DNA of 64,000 nt from Halobacteriales archaeon QS_4_69_31 (lineage in GTDB: Archaea; Halobacteriota; Halobacteria; Halobacteriales; Haloarculaceae), in contig PXRP01000001.1 in assembly GCA_003021655.1 (NCBI GenBank), forward strand, positions 1 through 64,000, written 5' to 3'. Below the pieces are notes generated by a model. That model made no database searches. It was not told where the DNA came from and was given only the letters and a program-made list of their open reading frames with translations. Positions 54,463 through 63,199 of the stretch are shown here, one piece after another (position 1 is the stretch's first letter; the number at the start of each line of letters is the position of its first letter). Position numbers and translations under genes: made by a program.

Positions 54463-57024
54463 ATGAATATCGAATCCGTACACAGAGACCCCGATGGGGT
54501 CACTTTCGAGTCCGATGAGCGGACGCTCCGTGTCGAGGCCGTCACCGACGCCGTCGTGCGCGTCGTCTACACCGGCGATTCGGTCGAGCCACCCGAGGAG
54601 AGTCCGATGGTCGCCTCGCTCCCCGACGGGGATGTCGACTGGACGCTCGGGGAAAGCGAGGACCGGTTCACGCTGGCGACCGACGGGGTCACGCTCGAAA
54701 TCGACCGCGAGACTGCGGCGTTCACCTGGCGTGACGGCGACGGGAACCGGCTCGTCCGCGAGCCCGAGGACGGCGGCAAGGATATCGCCGAAGTCACTCC
54801 CGCGGACCTGGCTACCGGCGACGACATCTCGAGCCCCCGCGACTCCGTCGACCGGACGGCCTACGAGACCAAACTCGACCTGGAGTTCTCCGACGAGGAG
54901 GGTATCTACGGCCTGGGGCAACACGAGGAGGGGATCAGCAACTATCGGGGCCACACGCAGGATCTCTACCAGACCTGTACCAAGGTCGCGATGCCGGCGA
55001 TCGTCTCGACGCGGGGGTACGGCATCATGTGGGACTCCTTTTCGCTGTCTACCTTCCACGACGACCAGCACGGCAGCTACTTCTGGACCGAGTGTGACAA
55101 CCAGCAGGAGTTTTACTTCGTCGCCGGCCCCGACCTGGACGACGTCGTCGCCGGCTTCCGCACCGTGACCGGGCAGTCGAGCCTCTTTCCCAGGTGGGCG
55201 TTCGGCTACCTCCAGTCCAAAGAACGCTACGAGGACCAGGAGGAGATCCTCTCGGTCGCCAGGGAGTACCGCGACCGGGAGATCCCCTTCGACGTGATCG
55301 TCCAGGACTGGCGCTACTGGGCCGACGACGACGAGAACACCGACTACTCGCCCATCGAACAGCCCGACGACGGGAGCTGGGGCGAGTGGGGCCAGAAGTC
55401 GTTCGACCCCGACCGGTTCCCCGACCCCAGTGGCATGCTAGAGGAACTCCACGGGATGGACGCGAAGTACATGATCTCCATCTGGCCGAACATGCTCTCG
55501 GGGAGCAACAGGCGAGAGATGGAGGACGGCGGCTTCCTGATGGACGAGGAGAACGTCTCGCCCAGCCCGCGGATGGAACAGGGGTTCACGAACGTCTTCG
55601 ACCCCGACGCCCGGGAACTGTACTGGAACCAGGCCAAAGAGGGGCTGTGGGACCACGGCGTCGACGCCTGGTGGTGTGACTCGCCGGAACCCTACCACGC
55701 CGACTGGGACATCCCGGTCAAGATGCAGCCCTTCGAGCGCACCCGGTTCAACGCCGACACGCTGAAATCCACTATCGACGCCGAGTTCATGAACGCCTAC
55801 TCCCTGTACCACTCGCAGGGGATGTACAAGGGCCAGCGCTCGGTCACCGACGAGAAACGCGTCGTGAACCTCACGCGCAGCGCCTCGCTGGGCCAGCACC
55901 GCTACGGCGCGATCACCTGGTCGGGGGACATCTCCGCGACCTGGGAGGTCTTCGAGAACCAGATCGCCGACGGCCTGCAGTTCACCGCCACCGGCAACCC
56001 CAAGTGGACGCTCGACATCGGCGGCTTTTTCACCGGCGGACGGGAGTTCTCGTGGTTCAAAAGCGGCGCCTTCCAGAACCCCGAACACGACGACCCGACC
56101 GGGGAAGGGCCCGAGGCCGACGACGACGACCCGACGAAAGGAGAGGGGGACGGCCACGCCCACAAGGACCCGGGCTACCGGGAGCTATACGTCCGGTGGT
56201 TCCAGTACGGCGCGTTCCTCCCGATGTTCCGCTCGCACGGCACGCACACGCCACGCGAGGTGTGGCGCTTCGGCGAGCCGGGCGAGACCACCTACGACAC
56301 GCTCGTCAAGTTCGACGAACTGCGGTACCGCCTCATGCCCTACATCTACTCGCTGGCCGGCTGGGAGACCCACGAGGACTACACGATGTACCGCCACCTC
56401 GCCTTCGAGTTCCAGGACGACCCCGAGGTGTACGACATCGCCGACCAGTTCATGTTCGGCCCCTCGCTGCTGGTCTGTCCGGTCACCGAGCCGATGTACT
56501 ACGAGCCCGGCGGCGCCGAGCGGTCGACGCCCATCGAGGGGAAAGCGAAGGCCCGCGAGGTGTACCTCCCCGAGGGGACCGACTGGGTCGACTTCTGGAG
56601 CGGCGAGCACTACGACGGCGGCCAGACCATCGTCGCGGACGCCCCTCTGGAGAAGATCCCCCTGTTCGTCCCCGAGGGCAGCGTCGTCCCGATGGGGCCG
56701 GTCGTCCAGCACACCGGCGAGACCGACGACACACCGTGGCAGGTCCGGGTGTATCCGGGCGCCGACGGCGCGTTCGAGGTCTACGAGGACGCCGGCGACG
56801 GCTACGACTACGAGAACGGCGCCTACGCCACGACGACGCTGTCGTGGGACGATGCTACCGGGACACTCACGGTCGCGGAACGCGAGGGGTCGTTCCCCGA
56901 ACTCGTCGAACGGCGGGAGGTCGAGGCGGTCCTCGTCGGGGAGGGTCGCGGCGTCGGCCACGAACCCGCCGGCGACCCCGTCACGGCGAGCTACGACGGC
57001 ACCGAGACGACGCTGGAACTCTGA
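54463..57024 (+). CDS. GH31 alpha-xylosidase / alpha-glucosidase
   Basis: 853-residue glycoside hydrolase family 31 enzyme. An N-terminal beta domain carries GLGQHEEGISNYRG, followed by the barrel with FPRWAFGYLQSKERYE and VQDWRYW. The nucleophile is D406 in WWCDSPEP and the acid/base is D489 in WSGDISATWE. Two C-terminal beta domains follow, including a DUF5110-like part (PLFVPEGSVVPMGP, RVYPGADGAFEVYEDAG). The WWCDSPEP pattern is that of YicI-like alpha-xylosidases. There is no signal peptide, so it acts inside the cell. Xylose released would enter the XacA-like oxidation route. Confidence 0.88.
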   Translation: MNIESVHRDPDGVTFESDERTLRVEAVTDAVVRVVYTGDSVEPPEESPMVASLPDGDVDWTLGESEDRFTLATDGVTLEIDRETAAFTWRDGDGNRLVREPEDGGKDIAEVTPADLATGDDISSPRDSVDRTAYETKLDLEFSDEEGIYGLGQHEEGISNYRGHTQDLYQTCTKVAMPAIVSTRGYGIMWDSFSLSTFHDDQHGSYFWTECDNQQEFYFVAGPDLDDVVAGFRTVTGQSSLFPRWAFGYLQSKERYEDQEEILSVAREYRDREIPFDVIVQDWRYWADDDENTDYSPIEQPDDGSWGEWGQKSFDPDRFPDPSGMLEELHGMDAKYMISIWPNMLSGSNRREMEDGGFLMDEENVSPSPRMEQGFTNVFDPDARELYWNQAKEGLWDHGVDAWWCDSPEPYHADWDIPVKMQPFERTRFNADTLKSTIDAEFMNAYSLYHSQGMYKGQRSVTDEKRVVNLTRSASLGQHRYGAITWSGDISATWEVFENQIADGLQFTATGNPKWTLDIGGFFTGGREFSWFKSGAFQNPEHDDPTGEGPEADDDDPTKGEGDGHAHKDPGYRELYVRWFQYGAFLPMFRSHGTHTPREVWRFGEPGETTYDTLVKFDELRYRLMPYIYSLAGWETHEDYTMYRHLAFEFQDDPEVYDIADQFMFGPSLLVCPVTEPMYYEPGGAERSTPIEGKAKAREVYLPEGTDWVDFWSGEHYDGGQTIVADAPLEKIPLFVPEGSVVPMGPVVQHTGETDDTPWQVRVYPGADGAFEVYEDAGDGYDYENGAYATTTLSWDDATGTLTVAEREGSFPELVERREVEAVLVGEGRGVGHEPAGDPVTASYDGTETTLEL

Positions 57025-57052
57025 CGGCGGACGGCCCTCGCGGGCCCGGCCA

Positions 57053-57208
57053 TCACCCGGTCGCGGGCTGGACCTCCTCGCGCGCGACGCCGCCGAGGAC
57101 GACGAGGATGGGGACAAAGAGGAGACCGGCGACGCCGAACAGCGTCCCGACGACCCGCCGGCGGGCCAGCCCCGATCCGTCCGGAGTGCTGTCGGACTCG
57201 TCGTCCAT
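57053..57208 (-). CDS. Small single-pass membrane protein (51 aa)
   Basis: A short gene: ATG at 57208, TGA at 57053. It starts MDDESDSTPDGSG, then a positive LARRRVV and a hydrophobic helix (VGTLFGVAGLLFVPILVVLG), ending AREEVQPATG. The positive-inside pattern and good codon use suggest it is real. Function unknown. It sits between the GH31 gene and the peroxiredoxin gene, on the same strand as the latter. Confidence 0.6.
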   Translation of the reverse strand: MDDESDSTPDGSGLARRRVVGTLFGVAGLLFVPILVVLGGVAREEVQPATG

Positions 57209-57277
57209 CGGCACATCTCACGATAGCGGCGGCCGGCCGGGATCGTTTGCGGTTGGACCCCGGATCGCCCGGCGGCC

Positions 57278-57766
57278 TCAGACCTCGACCGAGGCGAGTT
57301 CCTCGACGGCCCGGTGGACCTCGTCGATGTCCGGGTCGATCGTGTACTCGTCGGCTTCCCACGCGTACTGGACCGTCCGGTCGTCGTCGATGACGAACAC
57401 CGCACGCTTGCTCACGTTGGGGTGGCCTTCGAGTTCCTCGTAGAGGACGCCGTACTGTTCGCTGACCCTCCCGTCGCGGTCGCTCAACAGGGGAAATGGC
57501 AGGTCGTTTTGCTGGATGAACGTCCGGTGGGCGAACGCGCTGTCGGTCGAGACCCCGAAGACGTCGAGGTCCGGCGTGAACGTCAGCCACTCCGAGTCGC
57601 GAAACCCACAGAGTTCCGCGGTACAGACGGGACTGAAATCGAACGGGTAAAACAGCAACACGACCGTCCCCTTCTCCGTGTACTCCGAGAGGTCGTACCG
57701 GCCGATCGAGTTTCCGTCCGTCCCCGGAAGGCTGAACGAGGGCGCCTGACTGCCCGAAGCTATCAT
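57278..57766 (-). CDS. Peroxiredoxin (BCP/PrxQ type)
   Basis: Thiol peroxidase of the AhpC/TSA family, 162 residues from ATG 57766 (MIASGSQAPSFSLPG). The peroxidatic Cys is C48 in FSPVCTAEL, with a second Cys five residues on (C53), the PrxQ-type intramolecular pair. VVLLFYPFDFSPVC and FPLLSDRDGRVSEQYGV match the family. It reduces peroxides in the cytoplasm. In-frame sequence upstream of 57766 is AT-rich promoter DNA with TGTAGACTTAAAATC near 57785. Confidence 0.9.
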   Translation of the reverse strand: MIASGSQAPSFSLPGTDGNSIGRYDLSEYTEKGTVVLLFYPFDFSPVCTAELCGFRDSEWLTFTPDLDVFGVSTDSAFAHRTFIQQNDLPFPLLSDRDGRVSEQYGVLYEELEGHPNVSKRAVFVIDDDRTVQYAWEADEYTIDPDIDEVHRAVEELASVEV

Positions 57767-58029
57767 ACGCGCCCGAAAGGAAATTGTAGACTTAAAATCA
57801 CCTACTGAATACAAATTTTGATAATCGAGGCCGAACACAACTGGTGGAATCGGAACCTCACGACAGTATGTGCCGGATATTTTCCGAAAATCCCCGAGAA
57901 GAGACGGTCATCGAGAACGACCTGAAATCAGCGGGGAGAACGACCGACCGAATATAGCAGTCCCGAGGATCGTTGCGGTCATCGGGACGCCAGTCTCTGA
58001 GCGCTCGTCCCCGTCAGGACGGCGGTTTC

Positions 58030-59403
58030 TCACCGCTCGTCGTCTGGGTGCCGTCCCAGCAGGTAGCCGGCGCCACCGAGGCCTGCGATAGTGGCGGCGA
58101 CCCCGAAGCCCGGTCCGCCGGCGTCAGTCGCGGCCTCTGTGTCGGTCTCGGTGGGCGTCGGGTCTCCGTCGTCCGGCGTGGCGGTTTCCTGGAAACCGCT
58201 GTCGGTCGGTGTCGCGTCGGCCGCCGTCGGCGTCGCGGGGGACTCCGTCTCCGCGGGCATGTCGGTCTCGTCCGCTCCGGGTGTCTCGGTCGCGAACCCG
58301 GTCTCCAGCGCGACGACGCCGACGTCGCTCCCGACGAAGACCGTTCCGCCGGCCACGGTGGGAGAGCCGTTGGCCCGCCCGCCGGTGTCGTACCGCCACT
58401 GCTCCGCACCGTCCCCGGCGTCCAGCGCGTAGACGTGGTCGTCTTCGCTCCCGATGAGGACAGTCCCCTCTGTCACCGCGGGCGAGGCCCAGATGGTGTC
58501 GCCGGTCTCGAAGCTCCACGTCTCATCGCCGTTCGCCCCGTCCAGGGCCACCACGGACCCCGCGGAGTCCCCGACGAAGACCGTCCCGTCTACGACCGCC
58601 GCCGACCCCTTGATGTCCCCGGTGAATCGGGCGTTCCAGCGTTCCTCGCCGTTGTTCCTGTCGACCGCGTGGAGTCTCAGAGCGCTGAAATACACCGTGT
58701 CCTCGACGACCGTCGTCGCGCCCGACTGGATCACCGACGAGGATTCGAACTCCCAGACCGACGACCCGTCCTCGGCGTCCAGGGCGTACAGGACGCTGTC
58801 GCTACTCCCCACGTAGACGGTCCCGTCGACCACCGTCGGGGACCCCCACACCTCGCCGCCGGTCCCGAAACTCCAGACTTCGTCGCCGTTCCCGGCGTCC
58901 AGCGCGTAGACACTGGTGTCCCTGCTCCCGACGTAGACCGTCCCGTCGACCACCGCCGGCGACGTGAACACCCCGCCGTCGGTCCCGTACTGCCACTCCT
59001 CCTCGCCGGACTCGGCGTCCACCGCGAACACGGTGCCCTCGAAACTCCCGAAATAGACCGTCCCGTCGACCACGGTCGGCGACGACCGGCGCGTGGCACC
59101 CTCACCGAACGACCAGCGCTCCTCTCCGGTCTCTCTGTCTAGCGCGTGGAGGTTCGCGTTGTGACTCCCGGCGTAGACCGACTCACCGCTCACTGCCGGC
59201 GAAGCCTCCACGCCCCCCACCGACGCAGTCCAGCGTTCGTCGCCCGGCGGTTCGCTCCGGCCGGCCGACGCCCCCGACACCCCGACGCTCCCGACCAGCG
59301 CAACCCCGGCGGCCGTCCGCAGCAAGTCGCGCCGACCCAGCCCGCGCCCCGGTGTCGCATCACCTGTTCTATCTGTCCCTGAATCTGATATTTCGCCTGA
59401 CAT
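58030..59403 (-). CDS. Tat-exported PQQ-type beta-propeller protein with PGF-CTERM-like anchor
   Basis: 457 residues. The twin-arginine signal (GRRDLLRTAAGVALVG) at the N-terminus is followed by about eight propeller repeats of the pattern SPTVVDGTVYVGS...VYALDA.G.EVW (PQQ-like/BamB-like). A Thr/Asp/Pro-rich stalk and a C-terminal PGFGVAATIAGLGGAGYLL segment with a basic end look like a PGF-CTERM signal for archaeosortase ArtA. It is probably held at the surface. No quinoprotein catalytic residue is evident; a scaffold or binding role is likely. Confidence 0.85.
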   Translation of the reverse strand: MSGEISDSGTDRTGDATPGRGLGRRDLLRTAAGVALVGSVGVSGASAGRSEPPGDERWTASVGGVEASPAVSGESVYAGSHNANLHALDRETGEERWSFGEGATRRSSPTVVDGTVYFGSFEGTVFAVDAESGEEEWQYGTDGGVFTSPAVVDGTVYVGSRDTSVYALDAGNGDEVWSFGTGGEVWGSPTVVDGTVYVGSSDSVLYALDAEDGSSVWEFESSSVIQSGATTVVEDTVYFSALRLHAVDRNNGEERWNARFTGDIKGSAAVVDGTVFVGDSAGSVVALDGANGDETWSFETGDTIWASPAVTEGTVLIGSEDDHVYALDAGDGAEQWRYDTGGRANGSPTVAGGTVFVGSDVGVVALETGFATETPGADETDMPAETESPATPTAADATPTDSGFQETATPDDGDPTPTETDTEAATDAGGPGFGVAATIAGLGGAGYLLGRHPDDER

Positions 59404-59610
59404 CCTGACCCTCACAGGGCCGAGAACAGCGAGACACAAAGTCGTTGTGCCGGTACTGTAATTTTTCTAGAGAGTACCAGGAGGCTGCGACGCTCCTCGC
59501 GGAGTCACCGTCCTGGCGACCTTGCCGAGCGGTTCGAACCGACCGCGATGGGATCCGTCGCTGGAGTCCCCGGGCCGTCGTGGTGTCGTCGCTCGGGGAC
59601 TGTTCGGAGG

Positions 59611-59638
59611 ATGAAGTGGGGTCGGAGGGATTTGAACC
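59611..59638 (-). other. tRNA-3'-end-like attachment sequence (outer copy)
   Basis: On the minus strand this reads GGTTCAAATCCCTCCGACCC then CA, the T-loop and 3' acceptor half of a tRNA with no matching 5' half upstream. A displaced tRNA 3' end beside an integrase gene is the classic signature of an attachment site. The whole tRNA would lie at the other end of the element, beyond the right edge of this window. Confidence 0.7.
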
Positions 59639-59721
59639 ACGGTCGTTCCGCGTTGCTCCACTCCCTGATTCAAGTCCCTCCGACTGACGAATTTGCCGCT
59701 CGCGGAATTGCTCGCGGCAAA

Positions 59722-59745
59722 ATGTAGTGGGGTCGGAGGGACTTG
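59722..59745 (-). other. tRNA-3'-end-like attachment sequence (inner copy)
   Basis: Matches 59611-59634 at 22 of 24 positions in the same orientation, 111 bases away. On the minus strand it reads CAAGTCCCTCCGACCCCACT. Between the copies lies an inverted 14-base piece (CAAGTCCCTCCGAC at 59671-59684). Tandem copies suggest repeated integration at one tRNA site. Confidence 0.65.
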
Positions 59746-59791
59746 GGGATCTCGGTTCTGACACTATCCTGCCGTTCTGATATGTGCTCGG

Positions 59792-60889
59792 TCATGATTC
59801 TGAATCGGGTTCGTCGGAAAGGTCGGTCGGGTGCAGATGCTCCGTGATGTCGATGTCCTGGGTCTCCTCGCGGCGGCGCTCGAGCTCGTCGTCGTAGTCG
59901 GGATCGTCGTAATAACGACGGATGACCTGGGGCGTTGCTGCGGCCCGCTTCGCCACGGTCTCGGCGTCGAATCCGAGGTTCCGCTGCCAGGTGATCGACC
60001 CGCGGCGGATGGCGTGGGGCGGCCGCGTCGATGGACACTTGCTGGCCTGGTCGCGGTCCACCCAGTCACAGTTCGGCCGGCGCTTCCCGTGCGGGCACTC
60101 CTCGGCCATGCACGGTTGCGTGGCCTGGTACATCCACCCGCGGATGGTCCCGCGCACGGGCCTGCCCTGGCGCGTTGGGAACAGGGGTTTGCGCCCGTGG
60201 TCGTCGCGCTTGCCAGTACGCTCACGTGCGATGTACAGGTCCAGAGCTTCCTGGGGCGTCTCCGAGAGGGTGACGTTGCGCTCGTGAGCGTTGCCGCGCT
60301 TCAACCGCGTATCCGTGTCCGGCCGATTCCGAAACCGGAGGTCACCACTCTCGGGGTCGTAGTCGTCGACATCGAGCGCTCGGAGGCCCTTCGAGCGACA
60401 GCCGACGTGCCAGAGGACCTCGAGGACAGCGTGGCGACGGGTGCCGCGCCACTCCGGGCTCTCGCGGTAGAACGCGAGCAACGTGCGGGCATCCTCGGGT
60501 TCGAGCTGCTGGTTCGAAGTCTCCTCTTCGTCGGTGAGCGTGACCGTCTCGATGGCGAGGTGCAGGCCCAGCGGGACCAGACCCTGCGATTCGAGGAACT
60601 TCAGCCAAGTTTTCGCGCTCTTCTGCCGGCCGGCGACCGTGACACGGGCGTATTCCTGCGCGAGCAGGTAGTCCGTGTACTGGCCGACCGTCCAGCGCGT
60701 CAGGTCGGATAGCGTTTCGAGCTCACGCTCGGCGCAGTAGTCGGCGAACACGCCGAGGTCACGCTCGTAGGTGCGCTGGGTGCCGCCGTTCCAGTCCGGT
60801 TGCTTGCGCCGGATGTATAGCTCGATCGCCTCCGCGATGCTCAGGTCCGGCGCGTCGTCGTTCGGCGGTCTGGGTGCGTCTGCCGTCAC
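59792..60889 (-). CDS. Tyrosine recombinase (integrase) of the integrated element
   Basis: 365 residues from GTG 60889 (TADAPRPPNDDAPDLS follows). The N-terminal SAM-like core-binding domain (SIAEAIELYIRRKQPDW, TQRTYERDLGVFADYC) is followed by the catalytic domain with Arg in VGCRSKGLRAL, a Lys near LKRGNAHERNVTL, HAIRRGSITW (H-x-x-R) and the Tyr of VIRRYYDDPDYDDE. It includes a Cys/His insert (MAEECPHGKRRPNCDW) that may bind zinc. It lies next to the attachment sequences and overlaps the upstream zinc-ribbon gene by 4 bases (GTGA). Confidence 0.9.
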   Translation of the reverse strand: MTADAPRPPNDDAPDLSIAEAIELYIRRKQPDWNGGTQRTYERDLGVFADYCAERELETLSDLTRWTVGQYTDYLLAQEYARVTVAGRQKSAKTWLKFLESQGLVPLGLHLAIETVTLTDEEETSNQQLEPEDARTLLAFYRESPEWRGTRRHAVLEVLWHVGCRSKGLRALDVDDYDPESGDLRFRNRPDTDTRLKRGNAHERNVTLSETPQEALDLYIARERTGKRDDHGRKPLFPTRQGRPVRGTIRGWMYQATQPCMAEECPHGKRRPNCDWVDRDQASKCPSTRPPHAIRRGSITWQRNLGFDAETVAKRAAATPQVIRRYYDDPDYDDELERRREETQDIDITEHLHPTDLSDEPDSES

Positions 60890-61164
60890 GCCGAACCACC
60901 ACCGTGCTCGGCGAGCAGGTCGGGCAAGTCCTCGATCTCCGTGTCCGGGGGCGCGTCGTAGAGGATCTTCGCGCTGCCGCGACGCGGTTCCGTCGTGTGT
61001 TCGGCGGCCTTCGTGTCTGGCTCGTCGAAGCGAGCGCCGCACTTCCAGCAGTGGAAGCCCATCTGGGACGCGTCCGTGGAGTTGATCGACGACGAGGCCA
61101 CCGAACGGAAGTGCGTCTCGCCGCACCCCGGGCAGATGTCGACGGTCTCGGCCTCGTCACCCAT
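60886..61164 (-). CDS. Small zinc-ribbon protein of the element
   Basis: 92 residues. CPGCGE near the N-terminus and CWKCGA about 25 residues later form a zinc ribbon, followed by an acidic tail (DTEIEDLPDLLAEHGG). Function unknown; such small ribbons are common in haloviruses. The 5' end overlaps the J-domain gene by 8 bases and the 3' end overlaps the integrase start by 4, so it belongs to a single leftward operon. Confidence 0.75.
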   Translation of the reverse strand: MGDEAETVDICPGCGETHFRSVASSSINSTDASQMGFHCWKCGARFDEPDTKAAEHTTEPRRGSAKILYDAPPDTEIEDLPDLLAEHGGGSA

Positions 61165-61732
61165 CGAGCATCGCCTCCTTGGCCCGGTTCAGCCGCTTGA
61201 ACGCGGCCTCGGTGCCGCCGTGGTCCGGGTGCATTTCCTTGGTCTTCTGGCGATAGGCGGCCTTCACGACGTTCTCGGGGGCGTCGGGAGCGACGTCGAG
61301 CACCTCGTGGGGCGGTGGGTCGGCCACGGTGGCGTCGCCCTCACCCGAGGGCAGCCGTGCAGCGGCGAATTCCGAACTCCCGGTGGCGACCTCGCGCTGC
61401 CCCCGCATCCGGGTCTCGTGAACCCAAAGGTAGACCTCGCGGACGTTGTCTCGGAGGTCGCGGTAGGCGTCACACGCGACGGCGAACTGCTCGCCGTCTT
61501 TCGTCCACCGGAGCACGAACCCCGGATCGTCGGGGTTCGCGTTCTGTAGCGGGAGTCCGTTCGATTTCGTGTGTGTGTTCCCGATCGATGCGCGCCAGTC
61601 CTCGGGATCGAGGCGGTCCATCTCGGTTGCGAGGTCGCTGGTGGTTTTCCCCAGCGACGCTTTGAAGCGCGACCCACGGTGCCGCTCCCGTTCTGGTGTC
61701 CGCTCGAAACCCTGCGGCCAGTCGATCGTCAT
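61157..61732 (-). CDS. J-domain protein of the element
   Basis: 191 residues. The C-terminal 55 or so form a J-domain (HEVLDVAPDAPENVVKAAYRQ, then the HPD motif in MHPDHGGTEAAFKRLNRA). The N-terminal 130 residues (PQGFERTPERERHRGS, FVLRWTKDGEQFAVACDAYRDLRDN) form an unknown domain. A C-terminal J-domain on a non-DnaJ protein implies recruitment of the host DnaK to a specific client, perhaps in replication or assembly. It overlaps neighbours by 4 and 8 bases in the operon. Confidence 0.8.
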   Translation of the reverse strand: MTIDWPQGFERTPERERHRGSRFKASLGKTTSDLATEMDRLDPEDWRASIGNTHTKSNGLPLQNANPDDPGFVLRWTKDGEQFAVACDAYRDLRDNVREVYLWVHETRMRGQREVATGSSEFAAARLPSGEGDATVADPPPHEVLDVAPDAPENVVKAAYRQKTKEMHPDHGGTEAAFKRLNRAKEAMLDG

Positions 61733-62406
61733 CGATCGGCCCCCAGCGCGGCGAGCGCGTCCTCGAGCATCTCCGCGTCGGCGTCGTTGGCGGCGTGGAC
61801 GACGCGCCGGACCAGCCGGTTCCGCCGTTCACCCTCAACCGCGCGGTTCGGCCAGGGGACGTTCCGCGTCTCGACCCAGAGCTGGTACATCGACTCGTCG
61901 TCGAGCTGGATCTCGACACGGCCAGCCTGGGTAGTGAACGCGATCACCCATCCGGCGCCGTCGACCGACGGCCCGTAACTCACGGTCGGCCGGCCGTCGT
62001 GAATCTGGTACTCGTGGATGTCGCGGGCGCCGTCGGTGGCGACCGACTCGTCAGCACAGGACGGGCACAGGTGGACGAACTCAGGGTAGTACTCGTCTTC
62101 GCGACTGATGTCGATGTGCTTGGCCCGCGACTCGGGGAGGCTGTCGCCACACTCTTCGCACCGAACCCACTCGCCACCGCCGTCGGTCACGAGGTCGTCG
62201 GGATCCATCGCGTCGAGCGCGGCGGCCACGGTGCCAGCGTTCGGCGCGGTCTGACTCTTTCGCTCGCGCTCGGCAGCCTCGGCGAACGTCGCCCCGCAGT
62301 CGCCACACCGGTACGGGTCAGGAGCGTGGTTGTGTTTCGTCGATCGCGCGGCCTCGACCCGGATTTCCGCGGACCGACACTCGGGACAGACGGTGGTGGT
62401 GGTCAC
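61729..62406 (-). CDS. Multi-zinc-finger protein of the element, unknown function
   Basis: 225 residues with four C-x2-C pairs: CPECRS and CGDCGA in the first 45 residues, then CEECGD and CPSCAD around 85-125. The C-terminal half (VSYGPSVDGAGWVIAFTT, VEIQLDDESMYQLWVETRNVPW) is a compact beta-rich domain. No family is recognised. The 4-base overlaps on both sides show tight co-translation with the J-domain gene and the gene upstream. Confidence 0.7.
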   Translation of the reverse strand: MTTTTVCPECRSAEIRVEAARSTKHNHAPDPYRCGDCGATFAEAAERERKSQTAPNAGTVAAALDAMDPDDLVTDGGGEWVRCEECGDSLPESRAKHIDISREDEYYPEFVHLCPSCADESVATDGARDIHEYQIHDGRPTVSYGPSVDGAGWVIAFTTQAGRVEIQLDDESMYQLWVETRNVPWPNRAVEGERRNRLVRRVVHAANDADAEMLEDALAALGADR

Positions 62407-62783
62407 GACCCGTCACCCCCGTCGGTCTCGACTGCCTGCAACTCGCCCGGTTCCGGAGTACCACCGTCGCCCGGCCGAAGCCGCGGCGCGATGACGACGG
62501 CTCGGTCGCGGTGATCGTCCGGATACAGCGCAAGGTCGGGATCGTCGTCGTCCTCGCTCTCGCGAACGAGCGCGATGTTGATCGCAGAGGGGTTGTCGAA
62601 CTCCTCGCGGACGGCGATCAGCGCCCGCTCCAGGCGCTCGGGGTCGACCAGAAGCGATTCGGGGAACTGCTCGGGGTCGTACGTGGTGACTAGGCCGACC
62701 GTGTTGTCGGGCGCGACCTTCTCCACGTTGCCGCTGATGTCGAGATCCACCAGTCCGTTTCGGCGCCGCATCATACACACCAC
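62403..62783 (-). CDS. Unknown protein of the element
   Basis: 126 residues (start 62783, or ATG 62774 giving MRRRNGLVDLDISGNV). Segments NTVGLVTTYDPEQFPESLLV and ERALIAVREEFDNPSAINIALV look like an ordered alpha/beta domain; the C-terminal third is acidic and loose. It overlaps the next gene by 4 bases. A 30-codon frame (ATG 62862, stop 62771) overlaps its start by 13 bases and could be a leader gene of the operon. Confidence 0.6.
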   Translation of the reverse strand: MVCMMRRRNGLVDLDISGNVEKVAPDNTVGLVTTYDPEQFPESLLVDPERLERALIAVREEFDNPSAINIALVRESEDDDDPDLALYPDDHRDRAVVIAPRLRPGDGGTPEPGELQAVETDGGDGS

Positions 62784-62914
62784 CCCCGAATGCGGGTGGG
62801 GGGTTCGCTGGCGCGCGCTCGGCTGTCGATACGTCGATTGTGGTGCTGTGTCTCGTCGGTCATGGTAGTCTCTGGTCGGTGACCGCAGGCGAGAAACGCG
62901 ACTATCTCGGCGTC

Positions 62915-62961
62915 CTGGCAGTCTGCCAGACCGTCGCGTAGGAGGACCTTAACGCTCCTAC
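62915..62961. promoter_or_regulatory. Two adjacent dyads upstream of the element's leftward operon
   Basis: CTGGCA-GTC-TGCCAG (62915-62929) and GTAGGAG-N10-CTCCTAC (62938-62961) are perfect inverted repeats about 50-100 bases upstream of the first leftward gene. They are candidate operators for the element's regulators. Confidence 0.5.
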
Positions 62962-63171
62962 AGTCGGAATCCTTTTTCGGCCGTGGGTCGTTTACTCGCA
63001 TACGGTCACCGTTCCGACCGACACGGCGCTCGTGTGCCACCACGGGCGCCGGCACCCCGTTTTGCGAGGAGCCGAACGCCGAGCAGCGCCGCGTCGGTCT
63101 ACCAGCGAGTATCTGATTGTGATCACTTAACTGTTGCCTTGGAGCATAAGATGGAAGACCGTAGATTTTCA

Positions 63172-63188
63172 CCAATTGCTGCAATTGG
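63172..63188. promoter_or_regulatory. 17-bp palindrome before the rightward wHTH gene
   Basis: CCAATTGC-T-GCAATTGG, perfect 8-base arms around one base, 12 bases upstream of the GTG at 63200. A strong candidate operator, probably autoregulatory. Confidence 0.6.
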
Positions 63189-63199
63189 ATCATAGCACA

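Larger units (their letters stand above)
62863..63199. other. Control region between the leftward operon and the rightward wHTH gene
   Basis: About 340 bases with no credible gene. It contains four dyads: CTGGCA-GTC-TGCCAG at 62915-62929, GTAGGAG-N10-CTCCTAC at 62938-62961, GTGATCAC at 63119-63126, and CCAATTGC-T-GCAATTGG at 63172-63188. The first pair faces the leftward operon and the last lies just before the wHTH start. Confidence 0.6.

Noticed and set aside
59611-59745. A complete tRNA gene
   Set aside because: Only the T-loop and 3' acceptor half are present. The 5' bases before GGTTCAAAT do not pair to complete the T stem and no D or anticodon arm is found.
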